NCBI RefSeq assembly: GCF_011758805.1
Contig: NZ_JAANOW010000001.1
Coordinates: 2,976,001 to 3,040,000 of the forward strand
DNA length: 64,000 nucleotides
Direction: 5' to 3'
DNA from: Mycolicibacterium fluoranthenivorans
GTDB lineage: Bacteria > Actinomycetota > Actinomycetes > Mycobacteriales > Mycobacteriaceae
The notes beneath the pieces are model-generated. The model did not search any database, had not been told where the DNA came from, and worked only from the letters and a program-made list of their open reading frames with translations. The first letter of the stretch is position 1; every line of letters begins with the position of its first letter. The translations under genes were made by a program, and so were the position numbers. Shown in pieces: positions 44,697 through 59,500 of the stretch.

Positions 44697-46514
44697 GTGT
44701 CCTCGAGCGTCATTGAATCGGATCGCGCGCGCTGGCGCTCCGGAGTGGCCGGTGTGCTGGCGAAGAGCAGCCGCAAGGATCCTGCGGAGCTGCCCGCCGA
44801 GCCCGAACGTCTGCTCGACTCACCCACCTACGAGGGATTCCCGGTTCGTCCCCTCTACACCAGCCTGGACGGCCGTGCCGAGTCCCCGCTGCCGGGTCAG
44901 TGGCCGTTCACCCGGGGCGGCGACGCGCTGCGCGATGTGCGGGCCGGCTGGAAGGTCGCCGAGGTGTTCCCGCTGCCCGGGCAGCCCACCGCGGCCGAAG
45001 GCAACGGTGCGGTACTGAGTGCGCTCGCCGACGGGGTGAGCGCGCTGGTGCTGCGGGTCGGTGCCGCCGAACTGGATCGCCTGCTCGAAGGCGTGTTCCT
45101 GGACCTGGTGCCGGTGATTCTGGACGCCGGCACCGAGTACGCCGCCGCCGGCGACGCGGTGCTGGCCCTCGTCTCGGGTTTCGACGACGAGCAGCGCGCC
45201 AGGTTGTCGATCGACTTCGGCGCCGACCCGCTGACGGCAGCGTTGACGGGTGCCCCGTCGGCCCCCCTCGACGAGGTCATCGCCACGGCGGGTAAGGCCG
45301 CCGAGTATCGGGGCGGGGTCCGGGCGATCACCGTCGACGGACCGGCCCTGCACAACCTGGGCGCCAGCGCGTCCTGGGAGCTGGCCGGCGCCATCGCGGC
45401 CGGTGTGGCCTACCTGCGCGCCCTCACCGAGGCCGGGATGCCGGCGACCGAGGCCGTCGCGCAGATCAGCTTCCGGTTCGCCGCGGACGACGACCAGTTC
45501 CTGACGATTGCGAAACTGCGGGCCGCGCGGACCCTGTGGGCCCGGGTCGCCGAGGTGGTCGGGGCGGCCGACGCCGGTGATGCCACCATTCACGCGGTCA
45601 CCTCGTCACCGATGATGTCCCAGCGCGACCCGTGGACGAACATGCTGCGCACCACGGTCGCCGCGTTCGCGGCCGGTGTCGGGGGTGCGGACACCGTGCT
45701 GGTGCAGACGTTCGACTCCGCGATCCCCGGTGGACTCGCCGGCACCAAGACCAGCTTCTCCCGCCGGATGGCGCGCAACACCCAGCTGCTGCTGCTGGAG
45801 GAGTCACACCTGGGCCGGGTGCTCGATCCCGCCGGTGGTTCATGGTTCGTCGAAGACCTCACCGCGAGCCTGGCCGAACAGGCCTGGGCGCATTTCCAGG
45901 ACATCGAGAGCCGGGGCGGATTCGTCTCGGCCCGGGATCACCTGGTCGGTCAGATCGCCGACATCCGGGACCGCAGGGCCGCCGACATCGCGCACCGCCG
46001 CAAGGCGCTCACCGGCGTCAACGAGTTCCCGAATCTCGCGGAAGCTCCTCTGCCCGAACATGATCAGGACGATTCGGTGGTGCGCTACGCCGCCGGCTTC
46101 GAGGCGCTGCGCGATCGCTCGGATGCCTATCTGCGTGCGCACGGCGCTCGCCCACAGGTGCTGCTACTCCCGCTGGGCCCGCTCGCCGAGCACAACATCC
46201 GCACCACCTTCGCCGCCAACCTGCTGGCCTCGGGCGGCATCGAGGCGGTCAACCCCGGCACCGTCGACGCCGCCGGAGTGGCTGCTGCGGCGGCCGGACT
46301 CACCACCGCCGTGCTCTGCGGTACCGATGCCCGGTACGGCACCGATGCCTCCGACGTGGTGGCGGCCGCACGCGCGGCCGGTCTGACCCGGATCTACCTC
46401 GCCGGACCGGAGAAGGCGGTCGCGGAGGCGGCCGCCAAGCCGGACGACTATCTGACCGCGAAAATCGATGCGGTCGAAGCCCTTTCGAACCTGCTCACCC
46501 GATTGGGGGCCTAG
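44697..46514 (+). CDS. mutA: Methylmalonyl-CoA mutase, small (beta) subunit
   Basis: This is the non-catalytic partner of MutB; the complex interconverts succinyl-CoA and methylmalonyl-CoA. The 605 residues are the usual length. The TIM-barrel part is shared with MutB ([39 protein letters not shown]), and the degenerate C-terminal domain lacks the cobalamin DxHxxG motif. GTG 44697 has AGGAG 6 nt upstream. mutB starts 2 bp after the stop. Confidence 0.95.
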   Translation: MSSSVIESDRARWRSGVAGVLAKSSRKDPAELPAEPERLLDSPTYEGFPVRPLYTSLDGRAESPLPGQWPFTRGGDALRDVRAGWKVAEVFPLPGQPTAAEGNGAVLSALADGVSALVLRVGAAELDRLLEGVFLDLVPVILDAGTEYAAAGDAVLALVSGFDDEQRARLSIDFGADPLTAALTGAPSAPLDEVIATAGKAAEYRGGVRAITVDGPALHNLGASASWELAGAIAAGVAYLRALTEAGMPATEAVAQISFRFAADDDQFLTIAKLRAARTLWARVAEVVGAADAGDATIHAVTSSPMMSQRDPWTNMLRTTVAAFAAGVGGADTVLVQTFDSAIPGGLAGTKTSFSRRMARNTQLLLLEESHLGRVLDPAGGSWFVEDLTASLAEQAWAHFQDIESRGGFVSARDHLVGQIADIRDRRAADIAHRRKALTGVNEFPNLAEAPLPEHDQDDSVVRYAAGFEALRDRSDAYLRAHGARPQVLLLPLGPLAEHNIRTTFAANLLASGGIEAVNPGTVDAAGVAAAAAGLTTAVLCGTDARYGTDASDVVAAARAAGLTRIYLAGPEKAVAEAAAKPDDYLTAKIDAVEALSNLLTRLGA

Positions 46515-46516
46515 CC

Positions 46517-48795
<2,279 letters not shown>

Positions 48796-48796
<1 letters not shown>

Positions 48797-49782
48797 TGGT
48801 AGCCGACACCGAAGCACTCGCAGCGGCCATCCGCGGGGGCGATCGCGCCGCCCTCGCGCGGGCGATCACCCTGGTCGAATCGACCCGCGCCGATCACCGC
48901 GAACAGGCCCAGCAGCTGCTGCTGGAGCTGATGCCCGACGCCGGTAAGGCGTTGCACGTGGGTATCACCGGTGTACCCGGGGTGGGGAAGTCGACCACCA
49001 TCGAGGCGCTGGGCATGCACCTCATCGAGCGTGGGCACCGCGTCGCCGTGCTGGCCGTCGACCCGTCGTCCACCCGCACCGGCGGGTCGATTCTCGGGGA
49101 CAAGACGCGAATGGCCCGGCTGGCCGTGCACCCCGACGCCTACATCCGGCCCTCGCCGACCTCGGGCACGCTGGGCGGGGTGGCCCGGGCCACCCGGGAG
49201 ACCATCGTGCTGCTGGAAGCGGCCGGGTTCGACGTGATCCTGGTCGAGACGGTCGGGGTGGGCCAGTCCGAGGTGACGGTGGCCAATATGGTCGACACCT
49301 TCGTCTTCCTCACGCTGGCGCGCACCGGCGATCAGCTGCAGGGCATCAAGAAGGGCGTCCTGGAGCTCGCCGACGTGGTGGTGGTGAACAAGGCGGACGG
49401 TAAGCACGCCGTGGAAGCCGCCGCGGCCGCGCGCGAACTGACCGCCGCTCTTCGCCTCATCTATCCGCGCGAAACGCTCTGGCGCCCGCCGGTTCTCACC
49501 ATGAGTGCGCTGACCGGGGACGGCCTGGCGCAGCTGTGGGACACCGTGGAGGCACACGGCAGCGCGCTCAGGCAGGCGGGGGAGTTCGAGGCCCGTCGCC
49601 GCGCTCAGCAGGTCGACTGGACCTGGGCGATGGTGCGCGATGCCGTCCTGGACCGCGTGCTGTCACACCCGGCGGTCCGCCGATCGCGTGCCGAGATCGA
49701 ACGTCGGGTGCGCGACGGCGAGCTGACCCCGACGCTGGCGGCGCAGGAGATCCTGGACGCCGCCGACGGGCCGCGGGCCTGA
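48796..49782 (+). CDS. meaB: Methylmalonyl-CoA mutase-associated G3E GTPase MeaB
   Basis: This GTPase chaperone loads and protects adenosylcobalamin in the mutase. The product has 328 residues, Walker A GVPGVGKST (K65), the switch region AVDPSSTRTGGSILGDKTRM and the NKAD guanine-specificity motif VVNKADG. GTG 48796 overlaps the mutB stop. In M. tuberculosis the mazEF4 toxin-antitoxin pair separates mutB from meaB; nothing intervenes here. Position matches Rv1496. Confidence 0.95.
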
Positions 49783-50064
49783 TTCGGGTTCGCGGCCAAG
49801 GCTTCTCGGTCGGCGCCATCGGCTACTGCGGGTATAGGATTCGAGCGCCGGTGGTAACGAACTTCTGCCTGTTCCGGCAAATGAGCCATCAGGTGCAGGG
49901 ACAGCAAACCCAGAGCCGCCGAGATCCACGTCCCCACACCGCCAGAACTGCAGACGCCAGCAACGATTGCTTTCTTTGGCTAAGCGCATGCAAATGTTTG
50001 ACGTCCACGGCAATATGGTGACCCGCAGCTGTCCACGGTCGTTATCCCTCGGAGGTTCCAGGCG

Positions 50065-51216
50065 TTGACCCAAATCTTCCTTTCCACCTGGGGACAGAAC
50101 GACAACATCGGAGATTCCATCCTGCGGCGTGGTCTGCTACGCAGTTTTCAGGAAATGGACGGGGTCGAGCTGCACGTCCACGTGGGGCGGCGCGAACCCG
50201 GGGAGTCGAATGACGAGGGATATCTGAGCGCACTGGGCCTGCGCGGTGACGAGATCCTCTACGACCGGACGATCGACTGGCTCAAGGGTGCCTCGACCCG
50301 GGTCTTCGCCAAACGCACCATCATCGTGCTGCCGGCCGGCGAGATCGTCTATCCCAAGTTCGGTAAGCGCATGCTGGCGGCCGGCAATCTGTTGATGGCG
50401 CTGGCACCGCGCGTCCGCGGTGGCACCGCGCTGCAGGTCGGTGCCGGGGTGCGGATGTCCTCGGTGGGCGAGCAGGCGAAAGCCGGTACTCGGCGGGTCA
50501 GCGATGTGGTGGCCGTCCCGATGCTGGAACGAGTTTCGCGCCGCGCGATGGCCATGGTGGCGTGGCGGGACTCGGCCACCCGACGGTCCTTCGGGGTCGG
50601 CGACGTGCTGCCGGACTGGGCGTTCGGAGAGGGTACCGATCCGCGACTCGGCGGGCTCGGGCCCGCCCCGGCGCAGCGCAAACTCCTCGCCGTCACCACC
50701 CGGTGGGACCGGGGGGAGCTGACCAGCGACAAGATCGTGCAGTTGCACCGCTTGGCGGATCGTCACGATCTCACGCTCCAGGTGTACAGCCAGGTGCGCC
50801 GCGATCGCGAGCACACGATGCGGCTGGCCCAGACGCTGCACCCGGGTACCGAACCCGTGCTGTTCGAGGACCAGAGCCACGCCGAGTGGGAGCATCAGGT
50901 GCGTGCGCTGCATCGCCAGTCCGCCATCGTCGCCAGTGACCGCGCGCACGCGCTGATCATCGGGGCCACCGAGGGCGCCGTCCCGGTGGCGATCTCGAAC
51001 TGGACCACGGAGAAGCCGGTGCGCACCGTGCGGGCAGGCGGTATCTCGGTGCCGCTGGATTCGGACTCCTCCGTCGAATCGGTCGAGACCTATGTGGCTG
51101 CTCAGCTAGCGGAGCAGACCTCGATCGAGCGCCCGATCATCACTGCGCGCGAGCAAATCGCGGACGCCCGGATCCGAATGCGGGCAATCGTGAACAAGGC
51201 CGAATCCGCACGGTGA
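50065..51216 (+). CDS. Polysaccharide pyruvyl transferase family protein
   Basis: The 383-residue soluble product opens with TWGQNDNIGDSILRRGLL and has LPAGEIVYPKFG, LPDWAFG and a later DRAHALIIGATEG segment, the pattern of PF04230 pyruvyl transferases. These add a 4,6-linked pyruvate ketal to a sugar from phosphoenolpyruvate. Pyruvylated glucose is known in M. smegmatis lipooligosaccharides, where pyruvyl transferases are part of the cluster. The TTG start at 50065 has GGAGG 9 nt upstream. It is the first gene of the glycolipid-like region; a TAGGAT at 49835-49840 could be a -10. Confidence 0.85.
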   Translation: MTQIFLSTWGQNDNIGDSILRRGLLRSFQEMDGVELHVHVGRREPGESNDEGYLSALGLRGDEILYDRTIDWLKGASTRVFAKRTIIVLPAGEIVYPKFGKRMLAAGNLLMALAPRVRGGTALQVGAGVRMSSVGEQAKAGTRRVSDVVAVPMLERVSRRAMAMVAWRDSATRRSFGVGDVLPDWAFGEGTDPRLGGLGPAPAQRKLLAVTTRWDRGELTSDKIVQLHRLADRHDLTLQVYSQVRRDREHTMRLAQTLHPGTEPVLFEDQSHAEWEHQVRALHRQSAIVASDRAHALIIGATEGAVPVAISNWTTEKPVRTVRAGGISVPLDSDSSVESVETYVAAQLAEQTSIERPIITAREQIADARIRMRAIVNKAESAR

Positions 51217-51440
51217 GTTCGCCCGTCACCGGCGTTCGCCGTCGGGCGGCCCGGGGGACTGGCCGACCGTCGGTGCGGCCACGGGTGTTCGCTTTGGGAA
51301 ATCAAAGATGTTGTGCCCCAATTCATTTCGCGCTATCCGGGATGTCGCGACGGGGCGACCCGGGCCCGGCCGGGACTGGCCGGAAACCGTGGGCGGGTGC
51401 GGAATGTGCACGACCTCACGGATAGGTAACACCTCTCGAT

Positions 51441-51473
51441 AGTTAGCTATGCATGCGAGTAAATTAGTTAGCT
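51441..51473. repeat. Direct repeat AGTTAGCT before the serine hydrolase gene
   Basis: AGTTAGCT occurs at 51441-51448 and again at 51466-51473, 25 bp apart, directly before the GTG of the LipL-like gene. The spacing (two helical turns plus) suits a dimeric DNA-binding protein. The core TTAGCTAT also occurs in the gap before the polyketide synthase (53155-53162). Confidence 0.4.
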
Positions 51474-52769
51474 GTGACGGATGCAACAGACGGTGGGCGC
51501 AGTGTGGCGCCCCTGCGCGATGTCGACGGCGCCGTGCTGTCGGACCGGGTGCACGGGGCCGCCGACCCCAGCTTCGCCTGCGTGGTGCGGGCCTTCGGCC
51601 AATTGTTCGGACACCGCCACTTCGGTGGTGGCGCACTGTCGGTCTACCTGGACGGGGTTCCGGTCGTCGATGTGTGGACCGGCTGGTCCGACCGCCGGGG
51701 TCACCACGCCTGGACGGCCGACACCGGTGCGATGGTGTTCTCGGCCACCAAGGGTCTGGCCTCGACCGTCATCCACCGGCTCGTCGATCGCGGTCTCATG
51801 GACTACGACGCGCCCGTCGCCGAATACTGGCCGGAGTTCGCGGCCAACGGTAAAGCCGCGATCACCGTCCGCGATGTCATGCGGCACCGGGCCGGGCTGT
51901 CACAGCTGGGCTCCGTCACCAGTGCCGAACTGCTCGACCACGAGCTGATGGAGGCGCGCGTCGCGGCCGCGCGGCCGGGCCTGTTCCACGGGCGACCGGC
52001 CTATCACGCGCTCACCTACGGCTGGCTGCTGGCCGGTTTGGCCCGCGGGGTCACCGGCAGCGGCCTGCGTGAGCTGTTCCGCTCCGAGCTGGCCGCCCCG
52101 CTGGGTGTCGACGGGGTGTATCTGGGCCGTCCGCCCGCCGCGGCGCCGACGCAGCCGGCGCGGATCATCGGGCCCCAGGGTGTGTGGGAGAACCCGATCT
52201 TCAACGCGGTCGCGCCGCATATCGCCGCCCTGCCCCTGTCCGGTGGCTTCGGTGCCATGTACTTCCCGGGGATGCGGTCGATGGTGCAGGGGGACATGCC
52301 ACTGTTGGACAGTGAGATGGCGTCGGCCAACGGGGTGGTCACCGCACGTGCGCTCGCCCGTGTGTACGGAGCCATCGCCAACGGCGGTGAGCTCGACGGG
52401 ACGCGGTTTCTGTCGCCCGCGTTGGTGAAGGGCCTCACCGGGCCGCCCAGCCTGCATCCCGACGGCGCCATGCTCATGCCGATGTCCTTTCATCTGGGCT
52501 ACCACGGCCTGCCTATTCCCGGAGTGCTTCCCGGATTCGGCCATGTCGGTCTGGGCGGCTCGCTGGGCTGGGCCGATCCCACTTCCGGGCTCGCCATCGG
52601 GTACGTCCACAACCGCCTGCTGACGCCGATGCTGGTCGCCGATCAGGCCGGATTCGTGGCCACCGCTGCGTTGATCCGGCGGGCGGCCGCGCAGGCACGC
52701 AACCGGGGTTTTGCCGCGATTCCGCAGTTCGGCACGCCTTTCGCCTGCCCCGCCTCGGCGGTCGGCTAG
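51474..52769 (+). CDS. lipL: Serine hydrolase of the beta-lactamase/esterase class C fold (LipL type)
   Basis: The 431-residue product has the SxxK catalytic motif S90-A-T-K93 (VFSATKGLA), the tyrosine motif region HALTYGWLLAGL and HVGLGGSLGW near the C-terminus. There is no signal peptide. Family members are esterases or transacylases (the LovD relatives are one example). M. tuberculosis LipL (Rv1497) sits in the same place after meaB. The GTG at 51474 is preferred. Its place between a pyruvyl transferase and a polyketide synthase may be inherited synteny rather than function. Confidence 0.88.
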   Translation: MTDATDGGRSVAPLRDVDGAVLSDRVHGAADPSFACVVRAFGQLFGHRHFGGGALSVYLDGVPVVDVWTGWSDRRGHHAWTADTGAMVFSATKGLASTVIHRLVDRGLMDYDAPVAEYWPEFAANGKAAITVRDVMRHRAGLSQLGSVTSAELLDHELMEARVAAARPGLFHGRPAYHALTYGWLLAGLARGVTGSGLRELFRSELAAPLGVDGVYLGRPPAAAPTQPARIIGPQGVWENPIFNAVAPHIAALPLSGGFGAMYFPGMRSMVQGDMPLLDSEMASANGVVTARALARVYGAIANGGELDGTRFLSPALVKGLTGPPSLHPDGAMLMPMSFHLGYHGLPIPGVLPGFGHVGLGGSLGWADPTSGLAIGYVHNRLLTPMLVADQAGFVATAALIRRAAAQARNRGFAAIPQFGTPFACPASAVG

Positions 52770-53528
52770 ACGGTCTGCGCGGCCGCTCCAAATTTTGCCT
52801 GGGCGTGAAAGTAACTGTTCAGTAAGATCGCGGCCGAGTATTGCTGGGGCCCTGTGGGTCACCTGGTGGCGCGTGTGCGCCAAGGCGTCGGTGGCCGACG
52901 TCACTTCCGGACCTCACGAGGTTTCCTGGGTGTCGTCACCCTTCGATATTCGTTACCTACTGGTGAGTTGCCATCCGCCGTGACCGAGATAACCGCCGGG
53001 CCGGCACGGTCCGTGGCGTGGCGCGCGCCTGGGGCGGATGTTACTCGTGTTTCTGCTGCTAGGTGCCATCTGCGGTGGCGTTTCGCGGTGGGTGAACACT
53101 CGTTCGTGGTCGGCTCGCCATGTTGCGGCAAATAATTTACGTTAGCCGCCATTATTAGCTATAGTATGTCGTGGCTAATGTCGATCCGTACTAAGTGACG
53201 TGCGCCACATTTACTGAAACGTCAATTTCTGCGTCTCCGCGCAGGTGACGGGCGTATCCGGAAGTAGCTAGGCGATCTTGATATTGCTCGTGTAGCCTGC
53301 GCGTCGCGGCGTTTGAAACTGTAGAGTCCTTGGAGGATTTGCTCGGTTTTTAACGTCATCGTCAACGGAGACGGCTACGCTACCGACTCACCGACACGAT
53401 TCGGCACTGGGGCGGAGAAAGGATCTGGGCAGCGCAGTGCGGCGCACATGAGGCACACATGGGTCCAAGAGCCGTATCTGTTGCTCGCTCGTCTTTGAGA
53501 ATTACCGTCCGAAAGAGGTTGTAACCAC
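52770..53528. other. AT-rich intergenic region before the polyketide synthase (759 bp)
   Basis: No convincing gene is present. GC content drops around 53120-53180. TATAGT (53160-53165) with TTTACG 18 bp upstream could be a promoter, giving a leader of about 350 nt. TTAGCC (53142-53147) and GGCTAA (53173-53178) form an inverted pair around it. Two short ATG frames (53448-53498, 16 aa; 53459-53524, 21 aa) end just before the synthase start. Confidence 0.55.
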
Positions 53529-56500
53529 GTGGTTGAGACACCTGTCACAGCTGTCGCCGTCATCGGTATGGCGGTTCGGTTGCCTGGCGGAATCGACTCA
53601 CCCGAGCAGATGTGGCAGGCGCTGCTGCGCGGCGACGATTACGTCACCACTGTTCCGCTCGAACGCTGGGATGCCGAAGAGCACTACGACCCCGAGGTCG
53701 GGGTCCCCGGGCGCTCGGTCTCCAAGTGGGGCGCGTTCCTCGACGATGTCGCGGGCTTCGATGCCGACTTCTTCGGCATCGGCGACCGGGAGGCGACCGC
53801 AGCCGATCCGCAGCATCGCCTCCTGCTGGAAACCGCATGGGAGGCGGTGGAGCACGCCGGTATCGATCCCGCGACCCTGGACGGCTCGCTGACCGGTGTG
53901 TTCATGGGTCTGACGACCAATGACTACCAACTGATCGCCGCCGATGCGCACGCCATCGAGGGGCCGTACGGCTTCACCCACAACAACTACTCCATGGCGT
54001 CCGGCCGGGTGGCCTACCACATGGGGTTGCGCGGCCCGGCGTTCACCGTCGACTCGGCATGCTCCTCGGGTCTGCTGGCACTGCACATGGCCACGCGCAG
54101 TCTGCACATCGGCGAGAGCGACCTGGTGCTGGCCGGCGGCGCCCACATCATCCTCGACCCGCGCAAGTACGCCTCGGCGTCCGCGCAGGGCATGCTGTCC
54201 GGAACCGGACGGTGCCGGGCCTTCGACGAGAACGCCGACGGTTTCGTCTTCGCCGAAGCGAGCGCCGTCCTGCTGCTGAAGCGGCTGTCGGACGCCGAAC
54301 GCGACGGCGACCGCATCCTGGCCGTCGTCCGGGGCACCGCCGCCAACCAGGACGGTCACACCGTCAACATCCTGACGCCCTCCAACGAATCCCAGACGGC
54401 CGTCTACCGGGCGGCCCTGGACTCCGGCGCGATCGACCCGGGCACCGTCGGCTTCGTCGAGGCCCACGGCACCGGGACGCCGGTGGGCGACCCGATCGAG
54501 TTCAAGAGCCTGGCCGACGTCTACGGCGGTACCGGACCCATCGCGATCGGCTCGTTGAAGACGAACTTCGGCCACAGCCAGTCCGCGTCGGGCGTGGTGA
54601 GTGTGATCAAGAGCGTGCTGGCGCTGCAGCACGGCGTCATTCCGCCGAACCTGCACTTCACCCGGATGCCCGAGGAGATGGAACGCCTCGGCACCGAATT
54701 CTTCGTCCCCACCGAGACCACCCCGTTCCCGGATAAGGGCGACCGTCCGCGCCGGGCGGCGGTGTCGGCGTACGGGATCTCCGGATCCAACGCGCACGCC
54801 GTGCTGGAGCAGGCGCCGCAGGCCGCTGACGTACCCGCCGCCGACGGCGAACCGGGTTCCCTTCTGTTCGCGCTGTCGTCCACCTCGGCCGACGAACTGC
54901 GGCGCACCGCGGGCCGGCTCGCCGACTGGGTCGCCGCCCACCCGGATGTGGATCTGCACGATCTGGGCTACACCCTGGCCCGTCGCCGCTCGCACCGGTC
55001 GGTGCGCACGACGGTGGTGGCCGATTCCACCGAGTCGCTGATCACCGCGCTGCGCGAGGTCGCCGACGGCGGAGCGCCCTACGAGGCCGCCGTCGGGGCC
55101 GATGACCGCGGCCCGGTCTGGGTGTTCTCCGGACAGGGTTCGCAGTGGGCCGGCATGGGCGCCGGCCTGCTGGCCACCGAACCGGTGTTCGCGGCCACCA
55201 TCGCCGCTTTGGAGCCCTTGATCGCCGAGGAGTCCGGCTTCTCAGTCACCGAGGCGATGTCCGTGCCCGAGACCGTCACCGGGATCGGCAAGGTCCAGCC
55301 CACCGTCTTCGCGGTACAGGTCGCCCTGGTGGCCACCCTGAAGGCTTACGGGGTGACCCCCGGTGCGGTGATCGGGCACTCGATGGGTGAGATCGCCGCC
55401 GCGGTCGCGGCCGACGTGCTGTCCCTCGAAGACGCCGTCAAGGTCATCTGCCGCCGCTCGCAGCTGATGAGCCGGGTGGCCGGCACCGGAGCGATGGCTT
55501 CGGTGGAACTGCCCGCCAAGCAGGTGCTCTCCGAACTGCAGGCCCGCGGTGTCAACGATGTCGTCCTGGCCGTGGTGGCCTCGCCGACGTCGACCGTCGT
55601 CGGCGGTGCCAAGGAGTCCGTCCTCGAGCTGGTGGCCGAGTGGGAACGCCGCGAGATCATGGCACGTGAGGTGGCCGTGGACGTCGCCTCGCACACCCCG
55701 CAGGTGGACCCGATCCTCGACGACCTCGCCGATGCCCTCGCGGACCTGGACCCGGGCGACCCGAGCGTCCCGTACTACTCGGCGACCATGTACGACCCGC
55801 GCGACCTGGTGGACTGGGATGCCGACTACTGGGTGGACAACCTGCGCCACACCGTGCGCTTCGCCGCGGCGGTGCAGGCCGCGCTGGAGGACGGCTACCG
55901 GGTGTTCAACGAGCTGTCCCCGCATCCGCTGCTGACCCACGCGGTCGACCAGACGGCCCGCTCGCTGGACATCACCTTTGCGGCGCTGGCCAGCGTCCGC
56001 CGTCAACAGGAGCTCCCGCACGGGCTGCTGGGCGTGGTGGCCGATCTGCACAACGCCGGGGCCGAGGTCGACTTCTCGGTGCTGTACCCGACCGGTCGCC
56101 TCGTCGATGCTCCGCTGCCGACGTGGACCCGGCGTCCGCTGATGCTGGTGCGCGATCCGAACGAGCTGCCCCCGGGCGGTGCCACGCTGTCGGTGCACCC
56201 CCTGCTGGGCGCCCATGTGCGGCTGCCGGAAGAGCCGGAGCGGCACGCCTGGCAGTCCGATGTGGGCACCGACACCCAGCCGTGGTTGGGCGACCACCAG
56301 GTGCACAACGTCGCCGCACTCCCGGGTGCCGCCTACTGCGAGATGGCCCTGGCGGCCGCCGCGACGGTGCTCGGCGACGGCGCCGAGGTGCACGACATCA
56401 GCTTCGACGAGATGCTGCTGCTGGAAGACCACACAGTGGTGTCGGCGGCTTCCACCGTCTCCGCGCCGGGCGCGGCCGACTTCCAGGTCGAGACCTACCA

Positions 56501-59500
56501 CCAGGGTGAGAAGGTGCAGCGGGCGGCCGCCGCGCTGCGCGCCGGTGACGCCGAGGTGCCTGCCGGCCGTGACATCGACGCGCTGCTGGCCGCTCACCCG
56601 AAGCGTCTGGACGGGGCCGAGCTGCGGGTCTGGTACAGCCAGCGCGGTATCCAGTACGGACCTGCGTTCGCGGGTCTGGTGGCGGTCAATGTCAACGACG
56701 GTGAGAGCGGGCCGGACGACTCGGTGCTCGCGGAGGTGTCGCTGCCCGGGTCGATCCGGTCCCAGCAGGCCGCCTACGGCGTGCATCCCGCGCTGCTCGA
56801 CGCCTGCTTCCAGGCGGTCGGCGCCCATCCCGCGATCTTCGGTGACGCCTTCGGTTCGCTGCTGCTGCCGATGGGTGTCGCCAAGCTCCGCAGCTACGGT
56901 TCGACGCGCAATGTGCACTACTGCCATGCCCGGCTGACCAGTGTCACGGCCGCGACGGTCGAGGTGGATCTGGATCTGCTGGACGAAGACGGCAACGTCC
57001 TGCTCGCGGTCACCGGACTGCGGCTGGGTAGCGGTGTGTCGGACACCGGCCGGCTGGAGCGCACCTTCAACGACCGCTTGCTGACCATCGAGTGGGGCCA
57101 GCAGGAGCTGCCCGAGGTGGAATACGCGAATCCGGGCAGCTGGCTGCTGATCAGCACCTCGGATGCGGCGGACCTGCTGGCCACCAAACTGGCGGACGCC
57201 ATCAAGGCGCACGGTGTGGACGTCACCACGATGGTGTGGCCGCAGCATTCCGACCATGACGCCCAGGCCGTGCGGCTGCGTGAACTGCTGGCCTCCAACG
57301 TCTTCGGCGATGTGCTGGTGGTGACCCCGCCGCGGCGTGGCGTCACCGATCAGCAGTCCGGGATACGCGGCGGGGACACCGTCCGGCACCTGGTGCACAT
57401 CGCCAGGGAGCTGCCCGAGGTGCCCGGTCAGGCGCCGCGCCTGCACGTCGTCACGCGCAACGCGCAGACGGTGCTGCCCGACGACTCCGCCAACCTGGAC
57501 GAGGCCGGGCTGCGTGGCCTGGTGCGGGTGATCGGTACCGAACACCCGCAGCTGCGGGTCACCCAGATCGACGTCGACGACTACACCGATGCCACCCCGG
57601 TGGCGGCGCAGCTGGTGTCGGGCTCGGATGAGGACGAGACGGCGTGGCGCGGCGGAAAGTGGTTCGTGGCCCGTCTGGTGTCGGGGCCGCTGCGTCCCGA
57701 GGAGCGTCGCACCACGGTGGTGAACCCGGCCCGCGACGGACTCCGTCTGCAGATCCGGACCCCCGGCGATATCGAGACCCTCGAGTTGGCCGCCTTCGAG
57801 CGCGTCGCTCCCGGGCCCGGTCAGATCGAGGTCGCGGTGACGGCGTCGAACCTGAACTTCGCCGACGTGCTGATCGCCTTCGGTCGGTACCCGAGCTTCG
57901 AGGGCCGCCAGCCCAAGCTCGGCGGTGACTTCGCCGGTGTCGTCACCGCGGTCGGCCCGGGCGTGGTCGGTCACAAGGTGGGCGACCGGGTCGGTGGCGT
58001 CTCCGCCGTCGGCACGTGGGCGACCTTTGTCACCTGCGACGCCAACCTGGCCGTGACTCTGCCGCCCGGCCTGCCGACGAATCGGGCCGCGGCGGTGCCG
58101 AGTGCACACGCCACCGCTTGGTACGGCCTGCACGACCTGGCCCGGATCGCCGCCGGTGACAAGGTGCTGATCCACTCGGGCACCGGTGGTGTCGGCCAGG
58201 CCGCCATCGCCATCGCGCGCGCCGCCGGTGCGGAGATCTATGCCACCGCGGGCAGCGAAGCGCGTCGGGAACTGTTGCGCGGCATGGGAATCGAGCATGT
58301 CTACGACTCGCGCAGCACGGAATTCGCCGCACAGATCCGCCGCGACACCGATGGCTACGGCGTGGACATCGTGCTGAACTCGCTGACCGGCGCGGCTCAG
58401 CGGGCCGGGCTGGAACTGCTGTCGTTCGGCGGCCGGTTCGTCGAGATCGGCAAGCGCGATATCTACGGCGACACCCGGTTGGGTCTCTTCCCGTTCCGGC
58501 GCAACCTGTCGTTCTACGCCGTCGACCTCGCGTTGCTGTCGCTGACCAACCCGGACACGGTGCATCGCCTGCTCGAGGTCTGCTACCAGCAGATCGCCGA
58601 CGGTGTCCTGCCGCTGCCGGAGACCACGCACTACCCGCTGGAGGACGGCGCCACCGCGATCCGCGTCATGGGTGCGGCCGAGCACACCGGCAAGCTCGTG
58701 CTCGACATGCCCCACGGCGGGCAGATCCAGGCGGTGGTCCCGCCGGAGGAGGCCCAGGTCCTGCGCGGCGACGGCGCCTACATCGTGACCGGCGGTCTGG
58801 GCGGTCTCGGCCTGTTCCTGGCCGAGAAGCTGGGTGCCGCGGGAGCGGGCAGGATCGTGCTCAACGGCCGGTCCGCGCCGTCGCAGCACGCCCAGGAGGT
58901 CATCGACCAGATCCGGCGCGGCGGTACCGAGGTGGAGGTGTCACTCGGTGACATCGCCGAGCCGGAGACCGCCGACCGTCTGGTGGTGGCGGCCTGCGCC
59001 ACCGGCCTGCCGCTGCGCGGGGTGCTGCACGGCGCGGCGGTCGTCGAGGACGCCGCTCTGCTGAACATCTCCGACGAGCTCGTCGAACGCGACTGGGCAC
59101 CCAAGGTGTACGGCGCCTGGAATCTGCACACCGCGACGGCCAAGCAGCAACTCGACTGGTTCTGCATGTTCTCGTCGGCTGCGGCACTGGTCGGATCGCC
59201 CGGTCAGGGCGCGTACGCGGCGGCCAACAGCTGGCTGGACGCTTTCGCGCACTGGCGGCGCAGCGAGGGCCTGCCCGCCACGGCCATCGCGTGGGGGCCG
59301 TGGGCGGAGATCGGCGCCGGCACCGGCCTGGCATCCGAGAGCGGCGAGGCCGCCATCGGGCCCGACGAAGGTGCGTACGCCTTTGACCGGCTGCTGCGGC
59401 ACGACCGGGCCTACACCGGCTACGCTTCGTTGTCGGGGACGTCGTGGATCACCGCGTTCGCACAGAACACGCGGTTCGCCGAGGCGTTCCGGTCCACCGG

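Noticed and set aside
53448-53524. Short ORFs (16 and 21 aa) before the polyketide synthase as real genes
   Set aside because: Neither has a good ribosome site and frames of this length are expected by chance; kept only as part of the leader description.
55242-58889. 1215-codon open frame on the minus strand inside the polyketide synthase
   Set aside because: It is a codon-bias shadow typical of high-GC DNA; its translation is rich in Arg, Gly, His and Gln with no family motif, while the plus strand has a complete PKS.
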